DNA from: Cepaea nemoralis
Taxonomy: Eukaryota > Mollusca > Gastropoda > Stylommatophora > Helicidae
DNA length: 64,000 nucleotides
Direction of reading: 5' to 3'
NCBI GenBank assembly: GCA_014155875.1
Contig: JACEFZ010027123.1
Span: 177,001 to 241,000, forward strand
Below the pieces are notes generated by a model that did no database searches, was not told the origin of the DNA, and worked only from the letters and a program-made list of their open reading frames with translations. Positions 1 to 13,242 of the stretch are shown here, in pieces; positions within the stretch are counted from its first letter, which is position 1, and each line of letters opens with the position of its first letter. Position numbers and translations under genes: made by a program.

Positions 1-1977
1 CATCTTTAAAGGATTTTGTTGCGATTGGGAAAGATGCAGGGTTGACAGGAGCAGATCTTATATCGTGGTCGGAGAAACAATTTGCAAATTTTCAGGCTCA
101 CGAAAGGAACGAAAGAATTGCGGTAAGACAATTTGAAAAGGATCGACTAGATGAACAGGACAAACAAAGATTATTTGAGAGGGAAAAGATGGCTATGGAA
201 AATGATAGAATTGCAGCTCAAATTGCGGCAGATAAAGAAAGATTGGCTGCGGAGAATGACAGAATTGCAGCTCAATTGGTCGCTGATAAGGAAAAGATGG
301 CATTACAAATTGCTGCAGTTAAGGAAAAACTAGATAGAGAGGCACAATTAAGAGAAAAAGAGATGGCTTTTAATCTTGAGAAGTTAAATACAGAGAAACT
401 TCTGAAGGAAAAGGAGTTAGAAAATAACTTTAAAATGAAACAGTACGAGAAGGACAAGGATGAACAGACTGCTAAAAGCAAAGTGGAGGCACATTCCACA
501 GATGCCATTAAAAAATATAATGGAGTGGTGAAGACCTATTCGAACTCTGATTCTGTCTCTGCATTGCTAACTAATTTTGAGCCAATCATGAGACACTATG
601 GAGTTGCAGAAACCGAATGGGCAGTTTTACTACATAGACACTTAAGTGGTGAACCTTTACAGGTTGTGGAACTAATCCCAGATGAGTTACGTAATGATTA
701 CTCATAAATTCGAAAGAGACTGCTATCTCATTTCTGTTTGCACGAATTTGGCCTTCGTGCATCATTCAAAAATCTTATTCTTAAAGCAGGACAGACGTTC
801 GTTGACTTCTCTTCTCTAACTCAATTGACATTTGATAACTGGGCTCGATCAGCTAATGTTAATGACGACTACAAGAAGCTACGTGACTTGATTGTTAGAG
901 ACAAACTGATCTCGGCGGTTCCTCCGTCTATGTCTACCTTTCTTATTGAACAGACATGTTCGAGTATACAGCAGATGGATGAGAAAGGAGAGTCTTTCTT
1001 CGACGCCCACAAAGACATATTTAATAATAGTTTTTCCCCGTTGGTGGAGACAAATGCGTGTGATAGATTCCATCATAAATCAAGGATGCAGGGATATAAA
1101 GCTCAACAACAGTCTAGTGGACAATTTCAAAGGAGAGAAAAACGTCAACAACCAAAGTATCAACCTTATGTTAAACATAAAAAAGGGTGTGTGGACAACT
1201 TGCAAATACTGTGGTTTCACCCACGGCTCAAATCATATGTGTGACAAACAACCGCAGTTTGACAGTTACATAAAGAAATTAGCACTTAGAAATAGAGACA
1301 GATTTAATACCTATCAAAGACAAACACAATGCTTTAAATGTAAAAGTTTTGGGCATATGTTTTCAGTTTGTCCGTTAAGACAACTGTATAAGGATGCAAA
1401 CATAGGGATGCTAACATCTAGTAGTGACAGTGACTCAGACGAGACTAATCATGCAAATACAGTGGAGGTAGAAAATTCTCCCATCGACTCGACTTGTGGT
1501 ACCTGCCGGATCTTTCATAAAGAGGGCAACTTAACTTGTGGTCACAAGGTCCTCGTGCAAGAGACAAATGCAGTCCATATTAACAATGGATCATTAGTTG
1601 TACATCAGGCCATTGTGAATGGGCAGAACTGCAATTTCGTCCGTGATTCCGGTTCGAGTATAGTTAAGGTACATAAAAAGCTGATTAATGAAACCGACTA
1701 TGCTGGAGAGCATGTGACCTGTAGAACTTTTGGAGGTAGAAGAGAAAAGTTTCCAGTTGCCTGGGTTGATATAAACTGCCCATATTTTTCTGGGAAAATA
1801 AAGGTGGCTGTGCTGCCTGACCCTTTTGTGGATGTCTTTATTGGAAACATCACTGAATTATGTGATGTTTCGCTTGAGGACATAACAGAATGGGAAAGGA
1901 AGCATATTGTAGCAAACACTGTTGATAGTACACAAATACAAGAAGAAAATCAATTACCTCATGATGTTTTTGTTTAG
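1..1977 (+). pseudogene. Ty3/gypsy-type gag and protease, broken
   Basis: Retrotransposon polyprotein remnant, cut by the window edge on the left. From about position 42 it shows a Lys/Glu/Arg-rich coiled coil with repeated ENDRIAAQ segments, then a SCAN-like capsid part (about 740-1040). It ends with two zinc-binding knots: CKYC..HMC at 1201-1242 and a CX2CX4HX4C knuckle at 1330-1371. An aspartic protease follows with the catalytic triad DSG at 1645-1653 and a downstream FIGNI stretch. The frame is broken by TAA at 705-707 and by a frameshift near 1185, so no full polyprotein can be made. After the protease, the segment around 2000-2060 (VEPTDINTVQAAAIT) resembles the usual protease-RT linker. 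The element class is well supported; the exact clade is not. Confidence 0.8.
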
Positions 1978-2194
1978 AACACACACATATCAGATCCACG
2001 GGTAGTAGAACCTACAGATATTAATACAGTTCAAGCCGCGGCTATAACGCTGCAACACGGCATCACACAGGTGGATAGACAACCACGGGCATGTGTCATA
2101 TCAGTGACGGTTCCATCTTGTGATCCGAAGAATATGTTTATAAAAACAGATACTTCATTTGGTTTGGTCGATACTTTCTTCTGGTTGGTTTTCG

Positions 2195-2362
2195 TGTGCA
2201 TGATGGTGGAAATGACCACGTGTTCACATGCACCCACTGTGAACGGACATTTACAGCGCAAATTGGCCTTATCAGTCACACTCGCTACCGCCATAGTTAA
2301 AAGTTATTATTCCTTTTTAGAGCACAAACTATCGTCTGTCAAGACGGCAAGGTGCCAATGAA
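2195..2362 (+). mobile_element. 3' end of a zinc-finger LINE
   Basis: Encodes the end of a LINE protein with a CxxC..H finger (FTCTHCERTF...GLISHTRYRH) and finishes with GGCAAGGTGCCAATGA. The same end recurs at 19284-19456 and 58267-58442. It lies inside the Ty3/gypsy remnant, so it inserted later. Confidence 0.7.
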
Positions 2363-3545
2363 TGAGTATGCTATCTACCATATCAAACAAAGTAGTAAAA
2401 TGTATAGCTAAAGCTACAGTGAGTTTGAATAAGATGTTACAATGTGGTTTGCGCCGGAAACTGAGCCATATTAAATGTATCTATGATCATACTATACAGC
2501 GTATTCGAACAGTCTGCCTGACGGCACGGCATGGCGAATCTGAAATCCCCTTGCAGGAATCACGTTCGATGGTCAATTCTCAGATCATTCTCAGATCAAA
2601 TAGTTGTGTTGTGGTTGATGATACCTGTTTACTATCTTTCTACTTTAATATGTGTAGGTCATGATACAGTCTTGCTACAGTTCAGTTGCATTTCTTAGTT
2701 ACAAGTATTAGTAAATACAGGTTGGACATGGTGTCAACATGTCTTCTTTTCATCACTTCATCCAGAGTGAGATAGATGCAAATTGGACAACATCAGAAGA
2801 AATAGTCTCAGAAAAAAATAATTTGGATACATAAACATGTGTAGTGTGAAAAAGGTTTTGCACTAGAATTGGTCTGGATTTGTCCAGTAGAAAATTAACA
2901 GCTGGTGTAAACATCTGGCGAAGGGAAGTTCGCAAAATGAAGTATGGATTACAACGTGTGGCGACGAAGTCGCTGCCTATAATATGTTCTTATCGTGTTT
3001 GGCAGCCCTCTGGCATGTGACATGGGTAATTGTTGTATGGTGGAGGTCGTTTTGTGCGAATTGTTGAACATATTATAGAAAAGACAACTAATTGCTGTTG
3101 TGGGTATGGGTATGGACACATAACAGCATTTTGTTGTAGAAATGTGTGGTTATTAATAGTAGTTTAAAACTGATAACAGCATGGAGATCATGCAACAGTG
3201 GAGCTCTATTGTTGGTGTGTGTATGGATTAATGACACACGACTACAATATTGATACGGTGAAGCATGGTTTCAATGAATTTTGTTTATATTTTCTGCTGA
3301 ATGAATTTTGCTAACCTTGCGTAAAACATATAAAGATGTTGTGGTCGTATTGTCATCATGAAGATTTTTTATATGATTTTATGTCGTCTACTGTGTTCAT
3401 TGTCTTGTTCATATTAACAATCATATATTTTTTTGATGTGTATGAGCGATTATCTTTATCTAAAACCAATGCTCAAATAGACTTAGTAATAGCGAGCATG
3501 GCGAAATTTATATAGTTTTATAAATCATATCTGCCAATAACAAAT
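2363..3545. other. Stretch without recognised gene
   Basis: Between the protease and RT parts of the Ty3/gypsy remnant. By position it should hold the start of RT, but no motif can be read in any frame. Confidence 0.4.
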
Positions 3546-3547
3546 AA

Positions 3548-3850
3548 CCCCGATGGCGGTAGATTCTGTACACATTACCGCCTTTGCAACGCCTTTATGT
3601 TTATATACTTATTATACCTTCTTTTTGGTCTTCAGAACTCTCCTTCATCATTATACATTTACTATTTAGGGACATCACAAACATAGCATCATACATCGAT
3701 GACATCGATATCTATAAAACTGAAACAGTACATCATCGTACATTCCTAAACAGATTTTTTGTCGCATTCGGATGTTTGGTCTTACGGTAAAGCCGAGCAA
3801 AACTGAAATTGCATTTCAGGAAAGTCAATTTCTGGAACACAAAATAATTT
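3548..3850 (+). pseudogene. Ty3/gypsy reverse transcriptase fragment
   Basis: RT motifs appear in order but in three different frames: TAFATP at 3577-3594, FGLQNSPS at 3624-3647, the catalytic YIDD at 3692-3703, and GLTVKPSKTE followed by QFLEH from 3778. This is the core of a Ty3/gypsy RT and is probably the same element as the gag-protease at 1-1977, since strand and order fit. At least two frameshifts make it dead. RNase H and integrase are not seen downstream. Confidence 0.75.
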
Positions 3851-3978
3851 AGCTGATCTACTCAGTAGACTATAAAAAAATTATGAAAGTTTTATGTATA
3901 TATATATATTTATTTTTTTCTGATTTTTTTTTAAGTGTAACATTACAGTAGGATGACTGTGGCTAAGTCTGAATTGCC

Positions 3979-3982
<4 letters not shown>

Positions 3983-4048
<66 letters not shown>
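3983..4048. repeat. (TA)n microsatellite
   Basis: About 33 uninterrupted TA units. Confidence 0.95.
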
Positions 4049-4051
<3 letters not shown>

Positions 4052-4254
4052 AATTTTTTTTTGAAAGAAAGTATAGACGTCAGTTAGTCACTTGTTGTTA
4101 TTATTATTTCAGAGAGACAGGTGAAAAGTGACTAAGGTTATGAACTCCGAAGGCAACTAGTAGAGAGTTTTCTTTCGTGGACAAGCCAGTGTAATAGTAT
4201 CGGTGTTGGTTTGTGAATATAATTTTAATTGTGGTGGAAAATAACAGATTATAT

Positions 4255-4271
4255 GGGGGGGGGGGGGGGGG
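4255..4271. repeat. Poly-G tract
   Basis: 17 consecutive G. Similar tracts occur at 9969-9985 and 39318-39336. Confidence 0.95.
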
Positions 4272-6613
4272 ACAGTACTAGGTATAGTTCTTATATTTCC
4301 GGAGAAATTATGTAGTTATAGTTTAAATGGTATTATTCATAAATGAAAATGTTTATTGTTTTAATGTTATGTTTATAATTTTTTTTTTAAAGTTTATGTA
4401 TAACTATTATTGCTATTTATTATTTGAATTATCAATTATTCGTCTATTGTATATGTATTGTCAGTAGTATATTAAACAATCATCATATATGTATCATTCT
4501 CATGATGGACGAATGAAGAGAAAGGTACGAAAGTAAATTAATCAATACAAACGTACATACATAGGAATAACACATACAGTTATGAAACAATACAAATATA
4601 TATATATATTTATAGACATAGAAGAAACTACACATTACAGATATAGAATATTATATAGAGAATAGTTTTCCCTATCGACATGATGTAGCGAAAAGAAATG
4701 ATGGTGTACCAGGTCGACTTAGAGTTGTGTGGATATATGTATTCACGTCAAGGACGGTCAGTTGTCGACTACAGATCATGTGATCGTTGGGTATGCAACA
4801 TTGGACGGTGTTTTTATTTAACTGACGGCACTCGGGGTTATAGAGACCGTTAGTAGTTTTAAGGTGTCAACATATATACGCGATAACAGGTCTTAGTATA
4901 TGAACTGGCGGTGTTTGAGCCTGATTTAGTTTCAAGTAGCCGGGCATGTAACGCGATAACATCTCAAGGATCATTTATAGAATGTAGAGGTGGCGGTGTT
5001 CGGAACTTGTATTTTAGTCCGGTGTTCAATATCCCACGATCTAGATTGGTTCACGCTGACAAACTGAGTTCCAAGGACAGTGAATTCGTGGTCTATCACA
5101 ATATAATGTAATTTACGTCGCAGACATCATTTGCTTGCATGTCAAGATAACATGGAAAATGGGCTAACGAACATTTTCATTGTAGAGGGGGCAAAGCTGT
5201 CATATGGCAAATGACAGTGATGCAACATTCAATTGATGAGTTATCGCATCAAAGAAGAAGATACAGAGTGTCACAAATATTGAACATAATGACACCAATA
5301 TTGAACGCAATTCAGACGTCATGGAAAGACGTCACCTAACGCCGTAACGGCTCAAGCGTGAGTTGTGATCCAGCTTGGGAAGCCAGAGGATGTGTCTTAC
5401 CACCGGTTACGGAATTCCAACCGTTAGGCTGCTGCCAGTCTTAGGGATATAGTGTGTGTCTCGCCAGTGAATGAAGGTAGTCCGGGCTTTACTGACGCCA
5501 CGATCGCTGACATTCGTTGGAGTCGCATGTTCATGCGGGCGGGTCTAATCATGATCGGGCCATAGACATTGGCTGATAGACATTGGGTACCAGTAGTGTA
5601 CAAGTGAAGGTAGGCGATGATCATATATGCATTAGTATTATAGCAGACAGCCAGCTAGGTTCCTAATACTCTCCTTTGGTTGGGGAGGCGATCAGTGACG
5701 GAAGGACAGGAGTGCTTGTGATGCGTGTAATTATACCACAGTTCGCTCTACCTCACATTTGTTGAATTATTCTTGGAATACATAGTGATGCTGTTCTCTG
5801 TATGGTGCAGTAATGTCGGCGCATGCCATTCATGTTCACAGAGAGTCATTTTACCCTAGAGCCACAATAGATCTGGAGTTAAACATAGGCTCGATATATG
5901 AGAATGTTTAACCCATGACATCGAGTATTGAAGGCAGAGTTTACTAAAAAGGCTTTTGCACTGGGCCCATAACCCAGAGGGTCTGCATGAACCTGACCTC
6001 TGCTGAGCAGGAAACGATGGTTATTTATGTGTGTTTCCTGAGTGATAGTTTACATCACAGTAAAATCAAGACACTGGCAATAACACCTGTACCAGGAATA
6101 CTAGTAGATATAAATACCGGGAAAATTCACAAAGTGTGCTACAATTGGGGAATTCCTACGAACAGTTAGATACTAACATTGAGTTTTCCAAAGTGACAGT
6201 AACAGTATTTTTAGGATTCTCTTATCACAGAACTTTTATGAACAGAGTAGTTACACGGAGTGTGTTAGATTGATGATCAATATTGGACTGTTTCCACTAT
6301 TGATGACCAAGCATCCGGATTGTCCAAGAGCTATAGGAGGAAGTCGACACTTGGCCTGAGAGACACATCGTTTGGGTGAGGTCTTCTGTCCATCATATAT
6401 GGTGCTGTTGTGTGGCCACTACAGTGATGAAACAGACTTTGCTCCTGATCTATTCGGTCTGACTCTACATACACACTAGATTATACGACATTCTACACAT
6501 ACACTTTGCACATATATGACACTTTTATCTATTAAACTAATTTGTTGTTTTTGTTAGAGCCAGTGTTGTGTAGTGTGTTTTGGGAAAAAAATGAGAGGGG
6601 GCTTGGTTCAGTA
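4272..6613. other. Unrecognised sequence, no gene seen
   Basis: Short open frames at 4911-5111 and 5987-6169 match nothing I recognise. It could be further decayed retroelement, given the Ty3/gypsy pieces to the left, but no integrase, RNase H or LTR ends could be read. Confidence 0.4.

Positions 6614-6618
<5 letters not shown>

Positions 6619-6702
<84 letters not shown>
6619..6702. repeat. (GA)n microsatellite
   Basis: About 42 GA units. It produces long Arg-Glu and Ser-Leu frames that are not genes. Confidence 0.95.
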
Positions 6703-6705
<3 letters not shown>

Positions 6706-6866
6706 TCCAGGGACTGACGGGGTGTTGTGGACAGAAAGCTGGGAGATCCTCAAGATATTGATATGGGGTTAAACGAATGTCGGTGTTGATTCCCCTCACC
6801 CCAGGGACGACACATAGAAATAATACGACAGGTTCCCTAGTTCGTCCATCTGCCGCTTCTCACGGC

Positions 6867-6867
<1 letters not shown>

Positions 6868-6927
<60 letters not shown>
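6868..6927. repeat. (CA)n microsatellite
   Basis: About 30 CA units. Confidence 0.95.
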
Positions 6928-6929
<2 letters not shown>

Positions 6930-6939
6930 TTGATACTTT

Positions 6940-7717
6940 ACTCTTCGAGAACACAGATGTTAGCACAGCCTCTCTACCAAAGAGATCTCAGCACACATCC
7001 TCGACCACACAAACCATTCATACTCTCCACCACCGTTTATTAAGTCATCCAACCCGACCGCGGGATTAGAACCTGCAACCTCCATATACTGACGGTGCCT
7101 CGCTTCAGAAACATGTGTACTTCGAGGGATGACCACTTAAGCAAGCACCCACCATACCCACGTCATCACCTTTACACACACACCGTTGATGTTCTACCCT
7201 TCGACCATCTCACAGTCACACATCCCGACCACTACACCCATTATTTACCAAAAGATTTATTTTATTACGATTTTAATTTGACGTTCTGTAACCATAGGAT
7301 GATAGTGTATAAGCAATTACGACCCCCTACAGATCATATATCCGCCATATTTACTTTCTTTCTTTATTAATGTTTTCATTTGAAAATCTGAAACCCTTAT
7401 GATGCTAGTGTTTAAACATCGACCACTAAAGACCACTAATAACCGCTATATTGTATTTTCAATTAAAATATAAAAAATTTAAAAAACAAAAATATATAAA
7501 TAGAAAATTTTTAAAAAAAACATTTAAAAAAAATATTATTTCGTACATAATTTATATTTCTTCTACGTTCCCATTCATTTCTATTTTGATTCAACATTAT
7601 TTAGCCTATGCCTCTGTACATTTTCTGTCTTTACTAATATTACACTTTGAGCCCACTTTCATACGAATATGGATACGCCTTGTGTACGTTTACAATTGCT
7701 TAAAACTATCATAATAC
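6940..7717. other. 3' flank of receptor copy A
   Basis: AT-rich. A B-box-like piece on the minus strand near 7060-7080 suggests an old tRNA-derived SINE. No gene seen. Confidence 0.35.
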
Positions 7718-8323
7718 TCAATTACTGTCTCGGGATTCAATACTACATAACGTCCGAAGCATTTCCCTGTATTTAGTGCTCATATAGTAGTAAATAAAAA
7801 TATTGGATGATGAATTTATTGACTCCATCAGTACACACACAGCTCCTAACACCGTCAGTGTGTTTACATATTGTCCACTTCCGGAAAGCTTTGGTTCCGT
7901 GAACATTGCTGTGTAAATTACGCCTAATGGAGAAAAGCAACATATGAAGAGAACTGCGATCATTGTGACCATCTTGGCAACCTTGACATTACTGCTGGAA
8001 GTGTTGATCGCTTGTGCAGTCTTTGAAGATGCCATCCTCCACCTGCTATTGGCTTGGAGTTTATACACTAAGGTTATTGTACACACGATTATAATACCGA
8101 AGGCTGCGAAGGGAAGCAAAGTGTTGTTTACCAGAAAGGAAATCTTGTCAACTATCATATCATTTTCCGCTACTACATTTCCGAGAAGAGTTTTATTTCT
8201 CGCTGGGAAGAATTTCATGCCGAGACGGTTGACAAGGCATCCAGGTGTTATGCTGCTTATGAATATAACGAAGAGGGAAGCTGTGAGCATAATCATTCGC
8301 TGTGATGTGACGATATTTCTTAC
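7718..8323 (-). CDS. GPCR copy A exon 3 (TM4-TM7 and C-terminus)
   Basis: Follows the acceptor TTGTTTAG and starts VRNIVTSQRM. It runs through TM4, the second extracellular loop with an NKT sequon, TM5, a third cytoplasmic loop rich in Ser and Asn, TM6, TM7 and a short tail, ending in TGA at 7720-7718. Confidence 0.9.
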   Translation of the reverse strand, partial: VRNIVTSQRMIMLTASLFVIFISSITPGCLVNRLGMKFFPARNKTLLGNVVAENDMIVDKISFLVNNTLLPFAAFGIIIVCTITLVYKLQANSRWRMASSKTAQAINTSSSNVKVAKMVTMIAVLFICCFSPLGVIYTAMFTEPKLSGSGQYVNTLTVLGAVCVLMESINSSSNIFIYYYMSTKYREMLRTLCSIESRDSN

Positions 8324-11300
8324 CTAAACAATCAAAACAGAGTTGATGAAGATAGTTAATGAAACATATCAAGCAAGTTTACGGTTAGTAATATTAAGTT
8401 CCGATGACAAACTATAAATGCCATATTCTTAATTAGTAATGAATAATTATTCAAATATATTCATGCACTCTACAAAAATGCTGTTTTATTGCATTGCCAC
8501 TAATTGTTATGATAGCTGCAGTAGGACACTGGCTAGCAGGCTTACCTGCCACTCATTTTGTCACTGTGCAAAATTCCACTGCCAGAATGTCACCAAAAGT
8601 CCTCTACGAACAGTACAGTTCACCCCTGATGGAATTGGCAGTCACATTCCCAACCAGATGTTCACCTATAAAGTCTCGACGTCTCTAGATATTGTTGTTC
8701 CGTTTCTAGATGTTTTCTAGCCAACACGTCATTTTTCCTCCAAAATGTAAATTACGCACCAAAACAACCTCTAACAGATGTAAAGAAACATTTCATTGTA
8801 CATAATGCCGTCGCCAAAATGCCAACACAAAAGTCCTCCTCGAAAGCACAGTACATCATCGATGGAAACGGCAGTCACTAGCAAAACCAGCAGCCACACA
8901 TTTCTGCATAAGGCAAGAAAACTGGTAGCTTCTGCGACACACCAGCCGCCATACATGCAGATATTTTTGGATGTTGATGTTCCGTTTCTAGATGTTATCT
9001 AGCGAGCTACGGCATTTTGAGCAATCAGATCTAACCACACCTCGGACAGATGTAAAAGAAACATTTCACTGTACATAACGCCGTCTCCAGAATGCCAAAA
9101 CAACAGTTCTCCACGAAAACACGGTTCATCGTCAAAAGAAGCGGTAGTCAAGCAGAAGACCAGCCGCCACACATTTCTGCATAAGGCAAACAAAACGGTC
9201 AATTCTAGGACATAGCCCTCTGCCATTGCTCTGAACGTGCAGATCACGCTCCACAACCTCGGGCAGGTTTAAAAGCATTTCACACGAAACTCACAGCTCA
9301 CAGCGTTGCGCCGCGCACTCATCTCAGTAGCAGGGCGACGGAACCGTAAACTTCGAGTTTAATATGAGGAAAATGCGAATGCAACGGTAGCCACTAGCAT
9401 AAACACACAGAGGCCTTAACCGTTTCACTGCCTATCCGCCATGCTGGTACTGTTTATAGCTCGTATACTGACGCGGCCATCACTCCCATTGCATCTAAGC
9501 CGTATCGAGCTTTTATAATCACATGGAGTATGATTTCGGTGAAGGTAAGGCTCCGATCAAAGCGCCATCCGATGTATTTCATTAATGGGTCTTCTCAACC
9601 ACCTCCAAGCAAATATTTACAGATGGCGCTGGATTTTTGATAATTCGGATATTTAATGATAACCAAGTCCCAGTTGTTTTCTTTGGGTTCCACCCACCAG
9701 ACGCTTATGCGGTTGTGTTCTGACAGGAGTTCCTCAGCAACCTGTTGTCGGCTTTTTCCCTGACGATACACCGGCACATCGTTGGCTTAGAATAGTGTTC
9801 TCCCTCGTTCCGAGGTCCTCTCGCTAATGATTCTCATTGAGTAAGTGATGAACAGCATAGGGGTTAAGACTACATCGGGGTATATTGTTTTTGTTCAGAC
9901 GTCGTCCAGCTTCCACATAAAAAAGAATTAAAAGACAATATCCTTCGGTGATTCAGTTTAGGAGGAATGGGGGGGGGGGGGGGGGATCCCTAAGATAGTA
10001 AAGTTGCCCCATTAAACAATCAGTACACTATTGTGGGCCTTTTTAAAGTTGATTACACTAATATAAGCAAATGTGCCTTCGTGAAAGCCCACTTTCACAC
10101 CACATGCAAAAACCGCTGCGTTTCAGCTATTTGGACGGTACCTTCCATGGGTAGGTGGAAAGATGTGTCGCCTTTCAAGCTGGAGGGATATTTTCTAGCA
10201 GTTATTTTTTTCCCCAACAGCTTTCATATCGTGTTCTGCAGTGCAATTATCCGATATTCCTGTATTTTTGTATGGTATGTGTCAGGCTTCGGCAACTGCA
10301 TTAGAGAAACAGCCATACTTCTTTGATTGTAACATTTTCAATGTGGGTGCAAGCCACAGTGCCTCATCGGACAATTCACCAATGGCCACTTACCCTATAC
10401 CACAGAGGGGCCGGCGAATTTTTTTTTTTCTGTGGTAGTGCAGACTTGTTATCAGCCTCACTCACGTAGACTAAGTTCTTCCTTCTTCTGAGTCTTGCAA
10501 CAAAGACAAATCAACAACAAAAACAAAGAATATAAACACAAGAAATATTTCAAGCAAAGTTACTCAATATCAGATCACACAAACACACCATTCAACACAC
10601 CTTTAGGGGAATGGTAATGCACAGACATCTCTCCAACGCGATTATGGCCGTAGTCCAGGCAATGATGCGGGAAAACGCTGCGTGAACGTGTGTACCAGTT
10701 ACGTATTGTAAGTCGAATGGATCAAAAGTCAGATCTGCATCTTTGAATGCTGGTGTGTAACAAATATTGGACCACATTAATGTTATAAGACAGCCAAGAT
10801 CAGAAATGGCAAGACCTGTTGGAAGAAATAATTGATGAAATGTATACGATAAATGTATTGAAAGATTAGTATTTTCTTTAGATCCTCAGTTGAAATATTG
10901 ATAACGATATTATTATTGTTATTTATTTTATTTTATCTCGCTTTTGAACTGTATACAGGTGCTATTTTTTTTCTAGTGCACTGGGCTGATTTTCACCTCT
11001 GGATTAGCTTTCCCCATTTCCAGTTCCTCTCGCCATCAGGCGAACCCATTCCGACTTCCGAGGTACTCGTAATTTACGTGTCCAAATCAAGGACGAGAGG
11101 TTAACATTTTAGTTCAATGACCGGTGTAAAGGTTGAATCCGAAACCTAGGTATCAGCACCACGGGAGTAAGTGCGATCGCTCTTAGGGTTCTTTTGCACA
11201 TCTCGACCATGTTTTGAATATACATGCCAATTTACACTGCCGGTCTCTACGGTCTAGAGGTTACACAACTTTCTCCCTAATCTCGTATACTCTCGTAAGT

Positions 11301-11692
11301 AACGTGACGTTGCGCGAGAATTGGTTGCGGTCTCTCCGCGTCGGTAACTTACAGGGTATTTGAACCGGTCTAGCAGAAAGCAATGGCAAACTACTGAGCG
11401 TAATATTGCCAAGAAATCAACAATCAGCTAATAGATGCTGATGTTGACAGCGATGTCCTGTAAAGGAAATGCGAGGGAAAAAAATTACTACACTGGTTGT
11501 TTTTTTTTTTTTTTATTTGTATGTTGTTTGCGATTATGAAATTGCCTTTCCTGTATTCTATACTTTGTTGACTTAGAAATAATCTTTTCCCACACTGTTT
11601 AATTAAAAGGCATAGGCAGTCTTAAGGCAAATATTCTCATATGGGCATTCCGCCTTAAACCATATATATTCTAGACTGCAAACTTGCTACCC

Positions 11693-11746
<54 letters not shown>

Positions 11747-13163
11747 ATTACAACACATCCCGAATCAAGACTTGCTATGGGTCTGTGAATCGTTTGAGCC
11801 ATCACATTTTGAATACACGCAAGAATAAGTGGCCAGCCTTTCCTTCCTTTGGCAGTCAGCGAGCTCAGGCATCGAACCCCCTACCGACCAAGACACGACA
11901 CTATTCTGAACGATTCCGCGAAATTTCTTCCCAAACCTCACTATCGTCATGTGCTAAGTCAATAAGCTTGGGCGGTTACCTTTCGCCATCTCACACGATT
12001 ACCTTCATCTCAGATCGGTTCTGTATCCTTGTTTCAACCTTGCAATGTGGCCAAACCATCTTGATACTTACTTGTCTGCCTTCCTTTTGTTCTTTTTCTT
12101 TCAGTCTTTCCAGTTGTCACAAAGTTCTCTTGTTTAGTTCGTTTCATAATTTGCCAAACATTTCCCAAACAATTATCGGATAAATCTTCAATTTATCCAG
12201 CAACAAATTCATCAGGTTGGTTTGACCCCAGAATCGTATTTGTGGGTATGGGGACGTTATCCATTTACGGCATGAATTTTGTGAGTTCTTTACACTTAAC
12301 TGACCGTCTTTATAAAATACATTATACATATGCATTGTCCACCATTTTTAGCATATTGGTGCAGTAGATTAGGGGTAGTGAACGTGTTTCACAATTCCAC
12401 GTTATAGGATCGAAGGTTCGAAATCAGCTGCAGTCGATTGTGTTTTTCGTTGATTTCGATTTTATAAGGACTTTTTCAGATTGCAGTAACAACCTACTGA
12501 ACAGCCCGTGTGTTGCCAGGGCCCATACAGGGGAGCAAAAAATAGTAACACTGTTGCCTACCATGCACGTCGTAAGAGGCGACTAAGGAGGCTATGGTAC
12601 CGTCGCCCTGCTACTGAGTGAGTGCGTGGCGCGAAACTGTGAGCTGTGCATTTCACGTGGAATGCTTTTGCATCTGTCCACGGTTGTTTTTAGCTTGAAT
12701 TGAATGTTCGGAACGATGACGGCAGGCTTTTGCTGGATTGACTGGTTTGCCTTTCGGTTCACGAGTGCATTTTTTCAGGAGACTCCTGGGAGTCATCGCT
12801 GTAGCTACGGAGTTCGTGCTTTGTATGGCGCTTTCGGTGGGTCGCCCTGCAGACAGATACCGAGCCATATGGGATAAAACCCATCGACGATGAACTGTAT
12901 TTTTCGTGGAGGACTTTTGTGTTGGCATTCTGGCGGCGGCATTATGCAGTGTACCTGTGCAGACTGTTAGCTTGCCGACACTCCTGTCTATTCCATTGTT
13001 CACACGGGGCAATGAGATCATTTTGTGTGATATTCACTGGCACAGGAACGGAGCAATATAAGGATGACCCGTTGCTGTGAAGTTGGAACCGCGACTAACT
13101 ACTATGTCTTATATCTGTAATCAATTTTCGTTTTTTTTTATTCGTTTCTTGTAAACTGTCTCA

Positions 13164-13242
<79 letters not shown>

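Noticed and set aside
5424..5624. Short frames in 4.3-6.5 kb as genes
   Set aside because: No recognisable motif, no splice signals that link them, and sizes expected by chance.
6532..6799. Arg-Glu and Ser-Leu repeat frames
   Set aside because: Artefact of the (GA)n tract, read in both strands.
7944..8327. 127-aa plus-strand frame opposite receptor exon 3
   Set aside because: Shadow of the receptor exon. Similar shadows occur at the same place opposite copies B and C.
12653..13021. 122-aa minus-strand frame
   Set aside because: It lies within the 550-bp interspersed repeat and is not preserved in the copy at 30440-30995.
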